A stretch of 5,891 bases of DNA, from contig JAITKD010000109.1 in NCBI GenBank assembly GCA_031278575.1, positions 1-5,891 of the forward strand, written 5' to 3'. The translations under genes were made by a program, and so were the position numbers. Positions 4,992 through 5,891 of the stretch are shown piece by piece. Under the pieces are notes generated by a model, which was not told the origin of the DNA, did not search any database, and saw only the letters and a program-made list of their open reading frames with translations. The stretch is from Spirochaetaceae bacterium. Its GTDB lineage: Bacteria; Spirochaetota; Spirochaetia; Treponematales; Breznakiellaceae. How positions within the stretch are numbered: the first letter of the stretch is position 1; the number at the start of each line of letters is the position of its first letter.

Positions 4992-5891
4992 TTACGGCGC
5001 CAGACCCAGGGCGGCTTCCAACTGGGCCCGGGGATCGAAGCGGGGGGTGAGGGTTTTTGCGGCGGCGATAAACCGGGGAAGATCCCCGCCGGAACGGCGG
5101 TACAGATCCTCAAGGTAATCACCCCCGGCGTAGTAGAGCCGGTAGAGTTCAAGGTACGCGTTGTTCACCGGTAGTTTGGAAAAACCCCGGTAATTGTCGC
5201 CGCGGAAAAGGGTCTCGTAATCTTTTTCAAACCGGGTTTGAGCGGCTTTGATTATGTCCGCTTTTTTTTGAAGTTTTTCATCCCTGCCGGCGGTACTTTG
5301 GTAGAGGGCGTCAAGTTCGGCAATCAGATCCCGGATAAAAGAGATAAACACGGCGTTATCCGCCTCCGAATCGATCATGGCCCGGTATTCCTCGGAATCA
5401 ACGCCGAAGGTCCTTTCCATATAGAGCCGGGAGCCTTCACTGCCGACAAATTCCGCCAGTTCTTCGTTAAACTGGACATTACCCTTGAGGAATACGGTCG
5501 CGTGGAGGGTTTCATGGATGAGCAGGTCCGCAAGCCGGTTTACCGGATACCGGCGCATATAGGAATACAGGGGATCCGTAAACCAGCCCAGGGTACTAAA
5601 GGCGTCTACCCCCCGGACCCAGACATCCAGGCCCTTCTTCTGTAATTTTTTCCCCTCCCGGCGGGCATCGTCGGGGTTAAAAAAGCCCTTATAGGGGACC
5701 TTCCCGACCACGGGAAACCACCACTCATGGCGGGAAAAAGAATCCTCAGCCGAAGCGGAAACCACCGCGGCAAGATAATCCCGGTTTATATCCACATACC
5801 GGGTATAATTGGCGGTCTCCCGGAGGCCGAGTTCATCCTGGGCAAACCGGCGTATATCCCGGATCCGTTCCACAAAAACGCGGTTTTCCTC
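4992..5891 (-). CDS. Predicted zinc aminopeptidase (COG4324-like), 5'-truncated by window edge
   Basis: The C-terminal 299 residues are visible; the gene is open to the right edge, beginning EENRVFVERIRDIRRFAQDELGL. The in-frame GTG at 5873 is not a convincing start because the family's conserved region already begins before it. Visible motifs are YTRYVDINRDYL, then WWFPVVGKVPYKGFF, then AFSTLGWFTDPL. LIHETLHATVFLKGNVQFNEELAEFVG follows, in which HETLH (visible residues 126-130, about 5516-5502) is the HExxH zinc site and the downstream NEELAEFVG gives the third glutamate ligand. These match the predicted aminopeptidase family COG4324, whose members are usually about 330-360 residues with an N-terminal export or lipoprotein signal. 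Roughly 40-60 residues are therefore missing here. It probably acts on peptides in the envelope; the substrate is unknown. No terminator separates it from the flaB promoter, so read-through into the flaB leader is possible. Confidence 0.88.
   Translation of the reverse strand, partial: EENRVFVERIRDIRRFAQDELGLRETANYTRYVDINRDYLAAVVSASAEDSFSRHEWWFPVVGKVPYKGFFNPDDARREGKKLQKKGLDVWVRGVDAFSTLGWFTDPLYSYMRRYPVNRLADLLIHETLHATVFLKGNVQFNEELAEFVGSEGSRLYMERTFGVDSEEYRAMIDSEADNAVFISFIRDLIAELDALYQSTAGRDEKLQKKADIIKAAQTRFEKDYETLFRGDNYRGFSKLPVNNAYLELYRLYYAGGDYLEDLYRRSGGDLPRFIAAAKTLTPRFDPRAQLEAALGLAP

Overview
The window most likely comes from a high-GC spirochaete of the Treponema lineage. The evidence is a FlaB-type periplasmic flagellin, a phenylalanyl-tRNA synthetase beta tail of the short archaeal/eukaryotic style that spirochaetes carry, and a slyD / NusG-domain-II / Gx-transporter block. 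A termite-gut-like treponeme would fit the GC-rich codon use, but that is inference.

Layout. Positions 1-159 (+) hold the 3' end of pheT, followed by a strong inverted repeat. A plus-strand run then begins at 343: slyD (prolyl isomerase with a His/Cys metal-binding tail), a small membrane-anchored NusG domain II protein 2 bp later, and a Gx-transporter-family membrane protein that overlaps it by 35 bp. This looks like one operon and ends at 2517. It converges with a minus-strand TPR protein (2784-3458). The 266 bp between them hold a dense cluster of GC-rich palindromes that looks like an intergenic repeat element. Upstream of the TPR gene and also on the minus strand lie flaB (3791-4651), with a textbook intrinsic terminator at 3659-3694, and a 5'-truncated predicted zinc aminopeptidase (4992-5891).

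The most informative non-coding stretch is the 340 bp between the aminopeptidase and flaB. It has a good sigma-28 (FliA) promoter match just past the aminopeptidase stop, predicting a flaB leader of about 290 nt. That leader is full of hairpins. One presents AAGGAT as a six-base loop on a CGGC/GCCG stem, which is the known form of a CsrA site. A neighbouring alternative stem would use up half of that hairpin. Together with a GGA inside the flaB Shine-Dalgarno, this suggests post-transcriptional control of flagellin by CsrA, with FliW as possible partner. I see no defence system, mobile-element gene, tRNA, rRNA or CRISPR array.
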